Assembly: GCA_017427265.1 (NCBI GenBank)
Contig: JAFRTG010000047.1
Location: 1-64,000 of the forward strand
Length of the DNA stretch: 64,000 nucleotides
Origin: Oscillospiraceae bacterium
GTDB taxonomy: Bacteria; Bacillota; Clostridia; Oscillospirales; Ruminococcaceae
Direction: 5' to 3'
Shown in pieces: positions 26,330 through 34,491 of the stretch (position 1 is the first letter of the stretch; each line of letters starts with the position of its first letter). Below the pieces are notes generated by a model, which was not told the origin of the DNA, did no database searches, and saw only the letters and a list, made by a program, of their open reading frames with translations. Made by a program: the position numbers and the translations under genes.

Positions 26330-27085
26330 TTAACCTCCGCAGATCTGCAGCACGGTATCGGCCAGCGCCGAAAGCTGTGCGGCGGCTTGGGAGTCCGGGA
26401 ATGCATTGACAAACGGAACGCCCATGACATCGGCCTGCTGAATCTCCGCGCTGCGGTCGATCGCGCCGATGATGCGCGTGTCAAAATCCCTTGCGAGCGC
26501 TTCTGCTTCGGCATCCTCGTTCTCGACATTGCGGCGGTTCAGGATCAGGCCGCCGAGCGTGGCGTAGCCTCTGCCTTGAAAATTCTGCACGGCCATGCAG
26601 ATATTGCCCGCTGCATAGCGCGCCATTTTTTCGCCGGAGGTCACGACGAACACCTTGTCGGCGTAGCCCTTGCGCATCGGCATGGAAAAGCCGCCGCAGA
26701 CGACATCGCCCAGCACGTCGTAGATTACAATGTCCGGCTGATAGGTCTCATAGGCGCCGAGTCGCTTGAGCGTTTCCAGCGCATTGATGATGCCTCTGCC
26801 CGCGCAGCCGACGCCCGGCACCGGGCCGCCTGCCTCGACACAGATGACGCCGCTTTCCGATTCTGTCACAAGATCGGAAAGCACGATCTGCTTTCCCTTT
26901 TCACGTTCGAGCTGCAGCACTGTCGGGATGCGCGTGCCGCCGTGCAGCAGGGCAGTGGAATCCGCCTTCGGGTCGCAGCCGATCTGCATGACGCGAAGGC
27001 CTTTTTTTGCAAACGCTGCGGAAAGATTGCCGGAGATCGTGGATTTGCCGATCCCGCCTTTGCCGTAAACAGCGAGTTTGATCAT
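26330..27085 (-). CDS. NifH-like ATPase reductase, set 1
   Basis: 251 residues, start ATG 27083-27085 with AAAGGAG upstream; the frame is open further up but that stretch is leader RNA. P-loop [10 protein letters not shown] (7-16), GCDPKADST (36-44), [4Fe-4S] ligands Cys94 ([10 protein letters not shown]) and Cys130 (LGDVVCGGF). Very similar to the second reductase at 23064-23825. First gene after the conditional-looking terminator in the leader, so its expression is probably gated there. Confidence 0.93.
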   Translation of the reverse strand: MIKLAVYGKGGIGKSTISGNLSAAFAKKGLRVMQIGCDPKADSTALLHGGTRIPTVLQLEREKGKQIVLSDLVTESESGVICVEAGGPVPGVGCAGRGIINALETLKRLGAYETYQPDIVIYDVLGDVVCGGFSMPMRKGYADKVFVVTSGEKMARYAAGNICMAVQNFQGRGYATLGGLILNRRNVENEDAEAEALARDFDTRIIGAIDRSAEIQQADVMGVPFVNAFPDSQAAAQLSALADTVLQICGG

Positions 27086-27121
27086 AACGAATACTCCTTT
27101 CCGCCGCTCATGAGACCGGCG

Positions 27122-27270
27122 GTAAAATAAAAACACCCGACTTCTGACAGGACAGATGTCGGGCTGTACGTATCCCGCAGCACAGCAGGATACGGCATCC
27201 GCGGTATCGTACTTTTGCCGCAAGGCAGCGCCGCTGCGTTTTGGCATCAGAAGAAATGCGAAAGAATGAT
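27122..27270 (-). promoter_or_regulatory. Leader with alternative hairpins and intrinsic terminator before the nitrogenase-like genes
   Basis: Between the regulator gene and nifH-like set 1. On the minus strand CCCGAC (27158-27163) pairs with GTCGGG (27136-27141), with an inner CTG/CAG pairing, followed by the T-rich run TGTTTTTATTTT: a good intrinsic terminator. Upstream, bases 27188-27193 can pair either with 27170-27175 (GTATCC/GGATAC) or inside a small hairpin at 27188-27200, so alternative folds exist. Only about 36 bases separate the T-run from the nifH-like start, too few for a promoter, so read-through must be allowed under some condition. I recognise no known riboswitch class. Confidence 0.6.
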
Positions 27271-27525
27271 TCAGTTTTCAGGTGCCGGTGCATAGACCGT
27301 TTTGGCGCTGACGCCGCTGAGCCTGCCGATTCCGCCGGCGAGCCGGTTGATGACGTCCTGCGGCGCGTCAATGGCAATGTTGATGATGCTGATGCCCTTT
27401 GCGCGGTACGGGATGCCCATCCGGCCGATGATATACCGGTCATAATCGTGCAGCAGCGCGTTGATGTGTACGGCCGAGCTGCTTTCCTGCACAATGATCG
27501 CAATGACTGCGACTCTGGTTTCCAT
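27271..27525 (-). CDS. TM1266-family hydrogenase-system regulator-like protein
   Basis: 84-residue ferredoxin-like/ACT-type small protein ([68 protein letters not shown]). This pattern is that of the TM1266 family, usually found with [FeFe]-hydrogenase maturation genes and called a putative iron-only hydrogenase system regulator. Start at ATG 27523-27525, preceded by GGAAAGGA. It heads the nitrogenase-like block. Its mechanism is unknown. Confidence 0.85.
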   Translation of the reverse strand: METRVAVIAIIVQESSSAVHINALLHDYDRYIIGRMGIPYRAKGISIINIAIDAPQDVINRLAGGIGRLSGVSAKTVYAPAPEN

Positions 27526-27573
27526 AGGGATGATTTCCTTTCCGTACAGTTGCGGAGTCTGCTCCGCCCATCT

Positions 27574-27602
27574 ATTATACAATAACCGGCGGGAAAAGTC
27601 AA
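27574..27602 (-). promoter_or_regulatory. Promoter of the nitrogenase-like/hyp gene block
   Basis: Minus-strand TTGACT (27597-27602) and TATAAT (27574-27579) with a 17-bp spacer; near-consensus. It is divergent from the cdaA promoter 36 bp away. Confidence 0.85.
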
Positions 27603-27637
27603 CCGCAAAAACAGTTATTAAAATTTTATTTGAGTGG

Positions 27638-27666
27638 TTGAAATCAGCGGAAAAATATGTTATACT
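27638..27666 (+). promoter_or_regulatory. Promoter of cdaA-cdaR
   Basis: TTGAAA (27638-27643) and TATACT (27661-27666), 17-bp spacer, about 75 bases before the cdaA start. Confidence 0.8.
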
Positions 27667-27743
27667 ATATCTGTATGAATGAAAACGGATAATCTGCCAT
27701 TCCGCCGCAGGGGGCGCGGCATACGGAAAAGGAAGTGAGACCT

Positions 27744-28829
27744 TTGCTTTTGGATTTTCTTCATAACGTCTGGTTTGCGCTGACAAACGTGTTCAGTTCG
27801 ATTACGCCGATTGACTTGCTGGATATTGCGCTGCTGACCGCGTTATTGTTTACAATTCTGAAATTCGTGCGTGAGACGCGGGCAGGGCAGCTGATGAAGG
27901 GCGTTCTGTTTGTCGTCGGTGCATTTATTCTGAGTGATTTCCTGAAGCTGCGCGTCATCCGGCTGATTTCGCTGAAGGCGCTGAGCGTCGGACTGATTGC
28001 GATTATCGTGCTGTTCCAGCCGGAGCTGCGCCGCGTTCTTGAAAAATTCGGCTCCACGACTTCGCGGCTCTCCCGCCTGACCTTCGGCAGCAATGAGGAG
28101 AGCGTCACGCAGTGGAACCGTGCAATCCCGATCATTGCGGAAGCGGTCGCCCAGCTTTCCAAGACCGCGACCGGCGCGCTGATTGTCATTGAGCGCAACA
28201 CCAAGCTCGGCGAGCAGATCTCCAACGGCACGGTCATGAAGGCCGAACCGAGCGTCGAGCTGTTCGGCAATATTTTCTTCAACAAAACCCCGCTGCATGA
28301 CGGCGCTGTCATCATGCGGGACGGTATTATCTGGGCGGCAGCCTGCTTTCTGCCGAAGCCGCAGAAGGAGGAGCTGATTGACAAGCATCTCGGCTCCCGG
28401 CACCGGGCAGCCATCGGCATGAGCGAAAACTCGGATGCACTGGTCATTGTGGTCTCTGAGGAGACCGGCCAGATTTCCGTAGCACATGACGGTGTCCTGA
28501 CACGGAACTACACCAAGCTCTCTCTGGAAAAGCTGCTGCGTGCGGTGCTGATTCCGCAGGACAAGGATGAGTGGCGCGACAAGATGCTGTTCCGCCGCGC
28601 AAAGGCTGAGGATCCCTCTGCAGCGCGGGCAGCGAAGGCAAAGGAAGCCGAGGGCAAACCGCAGGAACCGCTCAGAAGCGGCAATGCTGCGCAGCGGACC
28701 GCGGCAAAGCCGCATCCGGCCAAGACCGTTCATGTGCCGGTACAGAAATCCGGTTACACGCAGAAAAAGAAGCAACCCGCAAAGCAGCCGGCTGATCACA
28801 AGCCCCCTGTGCAGAAAAAGGAGGGCTGA
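27744..28829 (+). CDS. cdaA: CdaA, diadenylate cyclase
   Basis: Membrane enzyme that makes c-di-AMP from two ATP. About 361 residues: three membrane helices (about 20-75), a coiled link, then the DAC domain with the catalytic LHDGAVI and SRHRAAIG motifs. The tail (about 270-361) is a Lys/Ala/Gln/Pro-rich extension not needed for catalysis. The start is placed at TTG 27744 because AGGAAGTGA fits as its ribosome site; an in-frame GTG at 27735 overlaps that site. The cdaR partner follows 3 bp later. Confidence 0.95.
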   Translation: MLLDFLHNVWFALTNVFSSITPIDLLDIALLTALLFTILKFVRETRAGQLMKGVLFVVGAFILSDFLKLRVIRLISLKALSVGLIAIIVLFQPELRRVLEKFGSTTSRLSRLTFGSNEESVTQWNRAIPIIAEAVAQLSKTATGALIVIERNTKLGEQISNGTVMKAEPSVELFGNIFFNKTPLHDGAVIMRDGIIWAAACFLPKPQKEELIDKHLGSRHRAAIGMSENSDALVIVVSEETGQISVAHDGVLTRNYTKLSLEKLLRAVLIPQDKDEWRDKMLFRRAKAEDPSAARAAKAKEAEGKPQEPLRSGNAAQRTAAKPHPAKTVHVPVQKSGYTQKKKQPAKQPADHKPPVQKKEG

Positions 28830-28832
28830 AAG

Positions 28833-30257
28833 ATGAACGCGAATCGAATGACAGCCGGCATCAAAAATCTGCTCCGGCTGATTCCGAAGCCGCATAAGCC
28901 GAGCAAGGACAACCTCATTCTGCTGATTATCTCGTTTTTTCTTGCGGTATTCCTCTGGGCTTATCTGGTCTCGAATATCGTAGCGGATTATTCGCCGGCT
29001 TTCTCCAATATCCGTGTAACCAGCAATCTTGCCAACACCAAGGCGGCCGACTACCGGCTGCAGCTGCTGAAGGAATCGCAGCAGGCACTGGAAAACATGA
29101 CGGTCAACTGCACGATCCGCGGAAACCGTGCCGATATCGGCGGCCTGAAGCGTTCGCAGCTTGAGGCTTACGTGGATTATGATTCGGTGCTGAATGTCTC
29201 CGGCAAGCAGGATCTGCCGATCCGCATCCGCACGACGGAGGGACGGGAATTCGACAACGTAACCGTTTCGCCGGATACCGTGACGCTGAGTCTGGATTAT
29301 TTCGATACCAAGACAATTCGTGTGCTCAATGAGAATGTCAGCTATAATTATCTGCAGGTCGGAGAAGATGTGCATGTCGATAAGGAGAATATTACCGTAG
29401 ATCCGTCCACAGTACAGATCAGCGGCCCGAAATCGCAGCTGGATGCGATTGACCATATCAATATTCAGATTGCGGACAGCACAAGCCTTGACCAGACGAC
29501 AACCTTCAGTGATGTGATGGGCTGCAGACTGATGAACAGCAGCAACACGGAGATCCCGGATAATCCGGACATCACGGTGCAGACGCAGCGTTTTTCCGTG
29601 ACGGTTCCGGTCTATTACACCAAGACGCTGCCGCTCACGCTCAATATCAAACCGGTTCCGGAAGGATTCCCGATTGATGAAGTCATGAAGCGGATCCGGC
29701 TTGTGACGAATGATGTCTATACGCTGCCGGGGTATACGGATGAGCCGAATCCGCTGATGGTCGAGCTCAAGATGACCGATCCGGAGAAAAAGGCTGCTCT
29801 GGATGAACACGAGAGCTATGAGGGCTTTGCATGTCAGCTTTCGCAGCTGTCACCGAATTCGGATAAGCCGCCGCAGTTCACCTTCAATCCCGGTGAGGGC
29901 TATGAGGATCTGACCAATATCGGAAAGGTCACGGTCACACTGGACGGCGAGGATCTGATTACCAAGACGCTGCTTATCAAAAACAGCGATATCAAGCCGA
30001 AAATGGAAAAGCCCGGCTATGTCTGTGAGATGAAGGTGCCGACGGGCAATACCAGAGTGACACTGGTCGGAACCGAAGCACAGCTTGCAGAGATCAATGA
30101 GGAGGATCTGCAGGTCGGCGTGAGCTATCTGACAGCTGATCCGGGAAACAATACACTCGCACTGGAGGTCGAGCTGCCGGAGGATCCGACAGGCACACGC
30201 TTTGTCTGGGTCAGCCCGGTACCTACTGTTGACGTTGTTGTCAGAAAGCAGGAGTAA
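28833..30257 (+). CDS. cdaR: CdaR, YbbR-domain regulator of CdaA
   Basis: 474 residues: one N-terminal membrane helix (LILLIISFFLAVFLWAYLV) followed by an outside region of several YbbR repeats, for example the YYTKTLPLTLNIKPVPEGF segment. In Firmicutes this protein binds CdaA and modulates c-di-AMP output. Start 3 bp after the cdaA stop. It may continue the operon toward glmM outside most layouts, but here the next gene is convergent. Confidence 0.92.
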   Translation: MNANRMTAGIKNLLRLIPKPHKPSKDNLILLIISFFLAVFLWAYLVSNIVADYSPAFSNIRVTSNLANTKAADYRLQLLKESQQALENMTVNCTIRGNRADIGGLKRSQLEAYVDYDSVLNVSGKQDLPIRIRTTEGREFDNVTVSPDTVTLSLDYFDTKTIRVLNENVSYNYLQVGEDVHVDKENITVDPSTVQISGPKSQLDAIDHINIQIADSTSLDQTTTFSDVMGCRLMNSSNTEIPDNPDITVQTQRFSVTVPVYYTKTLPLTLNIKPVPEGFPIDEVMKRIRLVTNDVYTLPGYTDEPNPLMVELKMTDPEKKAALDEHESYEGFACQLSQLSPNSDKPPQFTFNPGEGYEDLTNIGKVTVTLDGEDLITKTLLIKNSDIKPKMEKPGYVCEMKVPTGNTRVTLVGTEAQLAEINEEDLQVGVSYLTADPGNNTLALEVELPEDPTGTRFVWVSPVPTVDVVVRKQE

Positions 30258-30288
30258 GAGACTTCGGAATCATGAATCATACAAAACA

Positions 30289-30318
30289 AGAGGCGCTGAT
30301 AATGATATCAGCGCCTCT
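30289..30318. terminator. Hairpin after cdaR
   Basis: AGAGGCGCTGATA / TATCAGCGCCTCT, 13-bp perfect arms with a 4-nt loop, 31 bases after cdaR. No strong U-tract. Confidence 0.7.
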
Positions 30319-30377
30319 GCCTGTCCATAGCCTTCAATATCAATCTCTGTATAAAAGGAAATGCTGCTGCCGTGAAA

Positions 30378-30407
30378 CACCGCACAGAGCGTCAGCTCTG
30401 TGCGGTG
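30378..30407. terminator. Hairpin after the GH5 gene
   Basis: CACCGCACAGAGC / GCTCTGTGCGGTG, 13-bp perfect arms with a 4-nt loop, directly past the convergent GH5 gene and followed on the minus strand by TTTC. Confidence 0.65.
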
Positions 30408-30415
30408 CGGGGGTG

Positions 30416-31771
30416 CTATGACGATGCTTGGGCAGTCAGCAGGATGCGTTTGAGCAAAGTCAGATCGGCCGCATTGATGACAGTGTCACCGCTGAGATCG
30501 GCCTTGCCGTCGGGGAGCGATTCCTCACCGAGCAGATATTTGGTCAGCAGGGCTGCGTCTGCGGCATTGACCTGACCGTCGCTGTCAAGATCGCCGCGGA
30601 TCTCTGCGGGGGACTGCGGCTGATACGCTTTGCCGCCAATCGCAAAGAGCTTTTTTTGCAGCTCGCGGTCGGTGAGCTGACAGGCCTCGCGGTCATAATG
30701 TCCGCCGGGTGTTGACCACAGTACCGGACAATGTCCGCATTTGTAAGCCTCCTCGCAGACGGAAGAGATAAACCGCCGCACGGATTCCGGTTCCTTGTTT
30801 TTAGTCGGGCAGCCGTATTCTCCGATGATGACCGGGATGCCCTTGTCCGTGAAGTTTGTTTTCATCATCTGCATTTCCTTGCGCAGGGATGCGTATTCCT
30901 CGTCGCTGCCCCATGTCGGGGAAGCCTTGCCCCAGTCCGCATCTTCTTCGAGAATCGCAAATCCGGCAGGGGAATAATAATGCACGGAAACCGCCATGCG
31001 GTTTGCGGGGTCAGAGGGCATCTGGAACAGCGGGTCGCAGGTGCGGTCGATGCCGGTGTTGTAGCCGGAAATCAGCAGATGCCGCTTCGGGTTATTGCCG
31101 CCCGATTTCCGGATCGTATCGACAAAGGCCTGATTGATCTCGCAGCAGAGCTGATAGGCCTCTGCCTTGCCCGCGGTACCGCCCCACGGGTTCCAGACGG
31201 TCTCCCAGCCGAGTTCCTCGTTCTGGGATTCAAACATGAGGCGGTCGCCGTAATGCTTGAAGCTGTCCGCGATCTGCTCCCACATGTGCGTAAAACGCTT
31301 CATGCTTTCGTCCCTGTTTTTCGGGAAATCATTGACCCAGCCGCCGTCCCAGTGAATATTGATGATCGCGTACATGCCGCAGTCAAGCGTCATATCCACG
31401 ATCTCGTGCACGCGGGCGTCATAGGCTGCATTGATCGTGTAGGTGCCGTCCTGTTCCATCATGTTTGACCACGCGACCGGGATGCGCAGGACACCGAAGC
31501 CCTCCTTCGCAATGCCCTCGATGATCTCTTTGGTGATGACGGGACTGCCCCATGCGGTTTCGTAGTCCTTCGCCTGACCGGAGCCGTATTCCGCGATCCA
31601 GTCGCCGCAGGCCTCAAGCGTATTGCCCAGATTGATGCCGATGCCCATATCGTGCACCAGCTCTGCTGTGGAGATATCCCGCATCTCCGGTTCGGCGGAG
31701 ACGGGAAAGATGCAGCAGCCGAAGCACAGAACTGCTGCGGTCAGTGCGGAAATCCGCCCTGTATGATTCAT
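30416..31771 (-). CDS. GH5 cellulase with C-terminal dockerin
   Basis: 451-residue secreted endoglucanase-like enzyme. Signal peptide about 1-26 (ends PVSAEP). Catalytic domain about 33-375: GINLGNTLEACG, RIPVAW, INIHWDGGW, acid/base Glu in FESQNEEL, and nucleophile Glu in IIGEYG, a pattern of the GH5 subfamily 4 kind. A dockerin follows (about 390-451) with two calcium loops, GDLDSDGQVNAAD and ADLSGDTVINAAD, which would attach it to a cellulosome scaffoldin. Hydrolyses beta-1,4-glucans (cellulose, xyloglucan or mixed-linkage glucan cannot be told apart). Confidence 0.93.
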   Translation of the reverse strand: MNHTGRISALTAAVLCFGCCIFPVSAEPEMRDISTAELVHDMGIGINLGNTLEACGDWIAEYGSGQAKDYETAWGSPVITKEIIEGIAKEGFGVLRIPVAWSNMMEQDGTYTINAAYDARVHEIVDMTLDCGMYAIINIHWDGGWVNDFPKNRDESMKRFTHMWEQIADSFKHYGDRLMFESQNEELGWETVWNPWGGTAGKAEAYQLCCEINQAFVDTIRKSGGNNPKRHLLISGYNTGIDRTCDPLFQMPSDPANRMAVSVHYYSPAGFAILEEDADWGKASPTWGSDEEYASLRKEMQMMKTNFTDKGIPVIIGEYGCPTKNKEPESVRRFISSVCEEAYKCGHCPVLWSTPGGHYDREACQLTDRELQKKLFAIGGKAYQPQSPAEIRGDLDSDGQVNAADAALLTKYLLGEESLPDGKADLSGDTVINAADLTLLKRILLTAQASS

Positions 31772-31882
31772 GGTTTCCTCCTCGCATTTTCTGTCCGGCA
31801 GACCGTCTGCGCGCTTCTGGCGGTGTGCCGGTATCGCATTTTTCTGTTTTCTTTGTTTGGTACATGGCCGTGTACTGTATTT

Positions 31883-31912
31883 ATTTTAACGCGAAGCACG
31901 GCTCCCGGTCAA
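31883..31912 (-). promoter_or_regulatory. Promoter of the GH5 gene
   Basis: Minus-strand TTGACC (31907-31912) and TAAAAT (31883-31888), 18-bp spacer, giving a 5' leader of about 100 nt that includes a GTACACGGCCATGTAC inverted repeat near the start point. Confidence 0.6.
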
Positions 31913-31954
31913 TGGACAAAGTATAGAAAAAGTGTATATTCACATGCAGAGGAA

Positions 31955-31983
31955 GCGCCGCAGAGCATGCTGCTCTGCGGCGC
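31955..31983. terminator. Hairpin after the lipoprotein gene
   Basis: GCGCCGCAGAGCA / TGCTCTGCGGCGC, 13-bp perfect arms, 3-nt loop, about 35 bases past the lipoprotein stop. Confidence 0.6.
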
Positions 31984-32017
31984 CTTTTATACTATTATAC
32001 TGTACGGGCGATGCTGA

Positions 32018-32749
32018 TTACTTGCCGGTGCCGGTAACCGTGAAATCGACCTCGACCTTGCTCCATTTTGCAAAGCTCGCGGGGTCGATGGTCTCCGAGG
32101 AATACTCACCGAACTCGCCGGTGACAGGCCCCTCTGCGGTGTGCGCGTCATCCGGGAACTTGCTGACGAAGTGATTGTAGATATTGGCGCGCATTTCCGT
32201 GCCGTCATCAGACGAGGTGTAGTTTTTGGCTGTCATCTGTACGGGCTTGCCGTCCACGCGGATTTCCTTGATTTCAATGCACATTTTCGGATAGAGCACC
32301 GTGCCGTCAAACACCTTGACTGCAGCAAAATCAATGCCCTCACACTGATAGCTGCCCGACGGATCGCCGGTAATCTCCTGCTGTGCGCCCTTGGAGCCGA
32401 CATTGACGCTGACGGTATAATCGCCGTCTCCGCTGATGTGTGCAGCGCCTGCGCCGTAGCTGAGCAGGTCGTCTGCCGTACCGAAATATTTGACATACCA
32501 CTGGCTGTCGGTGATGCAGAGCACGGCATCTCCGGCGGCAGCTGCAACGCGCTCTTCCAGCTCGACAGGCTGCGTTTCAGCAGCAGATGCGTCCTCTGCA
32601 GCAGGCGTATCCTCAGCAGAGCTTGTTTCGGCAGCGGATTTCCCGTCATTTGCAGCAGGTGTGTTCTTCTTGTCTTTTTTGCCGCACGCGGTACATGCAG
32701 TGAGCACCATAACAGATGCGGCCAAAGCGGCAAGCAGCTTCTTTGTCAT
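32018..32749 (-). CDS. Lipoprotein, unknown, possibly carbohydrate-binding
   Basis: 243 residues. Lipobox VLTAC-TAC at about residues 15-22 with Gly-Lys-Lys after it, so it is anchored to the membrane outside. An Ala/Glu/Ser/Thr linker (about 25-65) precedes a beta-rich domain (GDGDYTVSVNVGS, FAAVKVFDGTVLYPKMCIEIKEIRVDG) that resembles a jelly-roll carbohydrate-binding module by pattern only. It lies between a cellulase and a LacI regulator. Function not established. Confidence 0.7.
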   Translation of the reverse strand: MTKKLLAALAASVMVLTACTACGKKDKKNTPAANDGKSAAETSSAEDTPAAEDASAAETQPVELEERVAAAAGDAVLCITDSQWYVKYFGTADDLLSYGAGAAHISGDGDYTVSVNVGSKGAQQEITGDPSGSYQCEGIDFAAVKVFDGTVLYPKMCIEIKEIRVDGKPVQMTAKNYTSSDDGTEMRANIYNHFVSKFPDDAHTAEGPVTGEFGEYSSETIDPASFAKWSKVEVDFTVTGTGK

Positions 32750-32836
32750 ATTGCGTTACCTCTTTCTGGATAAAATCCCTGTCGGAGCGGCCGCCGGACC
32801 CCTCCGAAGCGGCTGCATCCCTTTTCAGATACTTTA

Positions 32837-32865
32837 ATGATACATCGTTTTATAAAAAATCGCAA
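32837..32865 (-). promoter_or_regulatory. Promoter of the lipoprotein gene
   Basis: Minus-strand TTGCGA (32860-32865) and TATCAT (32837-32842) with a 17-bp spacer. The leader contains GC-rich pairing (GCCGCTTCGGAGGGG and GGCGGCCGC). Confidence 0.55.
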
Positions 32866-33072
32866 GTGGGAAAAAGCCGAATGTTAAGGAAAAATAGAGA
32901 TTGAATTCATGTGATTTGCACAAGCTGTTTTTCCGGAATCCGGCTGCCGGAATACAGAAAAAGTGCGTATTTGGTTGAAAGATACAAAAAACAATTACAA
33001 AACGGATACTGATATGCCGGTTCCGCTTTAATTTTATCTAATATTATACAGGATGTTTTTTTTATTCGGGTA

Positions 33073-33101
33073 TTTACAAATCAGAAGAAATGTGATATAA
33101 T
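33073..33101 (+). promoter_or_regulatory. Promoter of the LacI-family gene
   Basis: TTTACA (33073-33078) and TATAAT (33096-33101), 17-bp spacer. The rest of the 430-bp gap between the lipoprotein and this gene is AT-rich with no ORF. Confidence 0.8.
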
Positions 33102-33180
33102 AAAGAAAAAAGCTGTACCCGGTGTATACTATTTTTATATACATTGCATCATGATAAAGTGGGTGCAAGGAGGGGCGAGG

Positions 33181-34212
33181 ATGAAGAACGGAATCCGGAT
33201 GTCGGATATCGCAAAAGAGCTCGGCGTCAGTGTCGTGACGGTTTCCAATGCACTGAATGACCGCGGCGGTGTCAGTGAGGAAATGAAAAAGAAGATCCGG
33301 GCGCGGGCGTCGGAGCTCGGCTACCGGCCTTCCGCACCGCGGACGCCCCGCAAGGCTGCAACCGAACTGCAGAATCAGGGCGGCAACATCGGCATTCTGA
33401 CCAGCGAGCGGTTTGCCGGCGTGCGCGGAACCTTTTACTGGTATCTGACGGCGGGCGTCTCCAAGGAGCTGACGCGATGTAACCTGTATTCCGTCTATGA
33501 GAGCGTTTCCGCTGCGGATGAGCGTGACGGCATTCTGCCGCGCATTGCATCCGAGCGGCAGGTGCGCGGACTGATTATCGTCGGCCAGCTTGCGACGGAT
33601 TATCTTGAGCAGCTTGCCGCACTGCATATTCCGATGCTGTTTCTCGATTTTTACGATAAACACAGCGATATTGACGCCGTGATTTCCGATAACTTCTATG
33701 ACAGCTACCTGATTACGGATCAGCTTGTGATGCTCGGCCATAAGGAGATCGGTTTTATCGGCTCCGTGACCGCGACCAGCAGCATCCATGACCGCTTTCT
33801 CGGTTACATAAAATGTTTAATGGAACACGGCCTTCCGTACCGGGAAGAGTGGACCGTGGAGGACCGTCTGCCTGATGGCAGAAGTTTGAATGAATTCGAC
33901 CTGCCGGAGCAGCTTCCGACCGCATTCGTATGCAACTGCGACGAGACTGCGTTCCGCCTGATAGGCGATCTGCAGCGGAGAGGCATCCGCGTGCCGGAGG
34001 ACATTTCCGTGACCGGATATGACAACTACACCGTATCGGATATGTGTGTACCTGCGATCACAACGGTTGAAGTTGATCTGACCGAAATGGCACATACAGC
34101 GGTGTCTCTGATGCTGGCCAGACTGGAAAATCCGCAGAAGCCGCCGGCCCGGCATGTGATCCCCGGAAAGATCATTCTGAAGCAGTCGATGGCGGCACCG
34201 AAAAAACGGTAG
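33181..34212 (+). CDS. LacI/GalR-family transcription regulator
   Basis: 343 residues. N-terminal helix-turn-helix and hinge helix (MSDIAKELGVSVVTVSNALN, VSEEMKKKIRARASELGYRP) followed by a periplasmic-binding-like sugar sensor domain (about 65-343; IGFIGSVTATSSIHDRFLGY, DISVTGYDN). The start is the ATG at 33181 after GGAGGGG. Its position between plant-fibre degradation genes suggests control of a saccharide response, by context only. Confidence 0.9.
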   Translation: MKNGIRMSDIAKELGVSVVTVSNALNDRGGVSEEMKKKIRARASELGYRPSAPRTPRKAATELQNQGGNIGILTSERFAGVRGTFYWYLTAGVSKELTRCNLYSVYESVSAADERDGILPRIASERQVRGLIIVGQLATDYLEQLAALHIPMLFLDFYDKHSDIDAVISDNFYDSYLITDQLVMLGHKEIGFIGSVTATSSIHDRFLGYIKCLMEHGLPYREEWTVEDRLPDGRSLNEFDLPEQLPTAFVCNCDETAFRLIGDLQRRGIRVPEDISVTGYDNYTVSDMCVPAITTVEVDLTEMAHTAVSLMLARLENPQKPPARHVIPGKIILKQSMAAPKKR

Positions 34213-34264
34213 CATATTTGGCGAAACGCCTAAAAACGGCCGCAAAATTTTGGATGAAACATAG

Positions 34265-34491
34265 TTGCAATCATCTAAATGTTTGTGGTATAATATTCCT
34301 ATGGATCTATGTGTGGCTATTGCTATGCCCATTTGCAGAAAGCCTTCTCGGAGAAGCCTGCGAACAGCAGGCCATTTGAAAGAGTGTATCTGTTCTGGGT
34401 GCACGGGTTGCACACGGATATAAAAGAAGCGCCGGGTCGCTCATCGGCCGCTTCAAAACACTTCAATTTCAGGCTTGCAGGAGGTGGTTTT
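34265..34491 (+). promoter_or_regulatory. Promoter and long leader of the type IV pilus operon
   Basis: TTGCAA (34265-34270) and TATAAT (34289-34294), 18-bp spacer. About 190 nt of leader follow, with hairpins CTTCTCGGAGAAG, GCCTGCGAACAGCAGGC and GAAGCG...CGCTTC just before the AGGAGGTGG ribosome site. I could not match a known riboswitch (no c-di-GMP GEMM core seen). Confidence 0.6.

Noticed and set aside
20275-27085. True nitrogenase (nifHDK) for N2 fixation
   Set aside because: The subunits are too diverged and short, and nifB, nifE and nifN are not present in the window.
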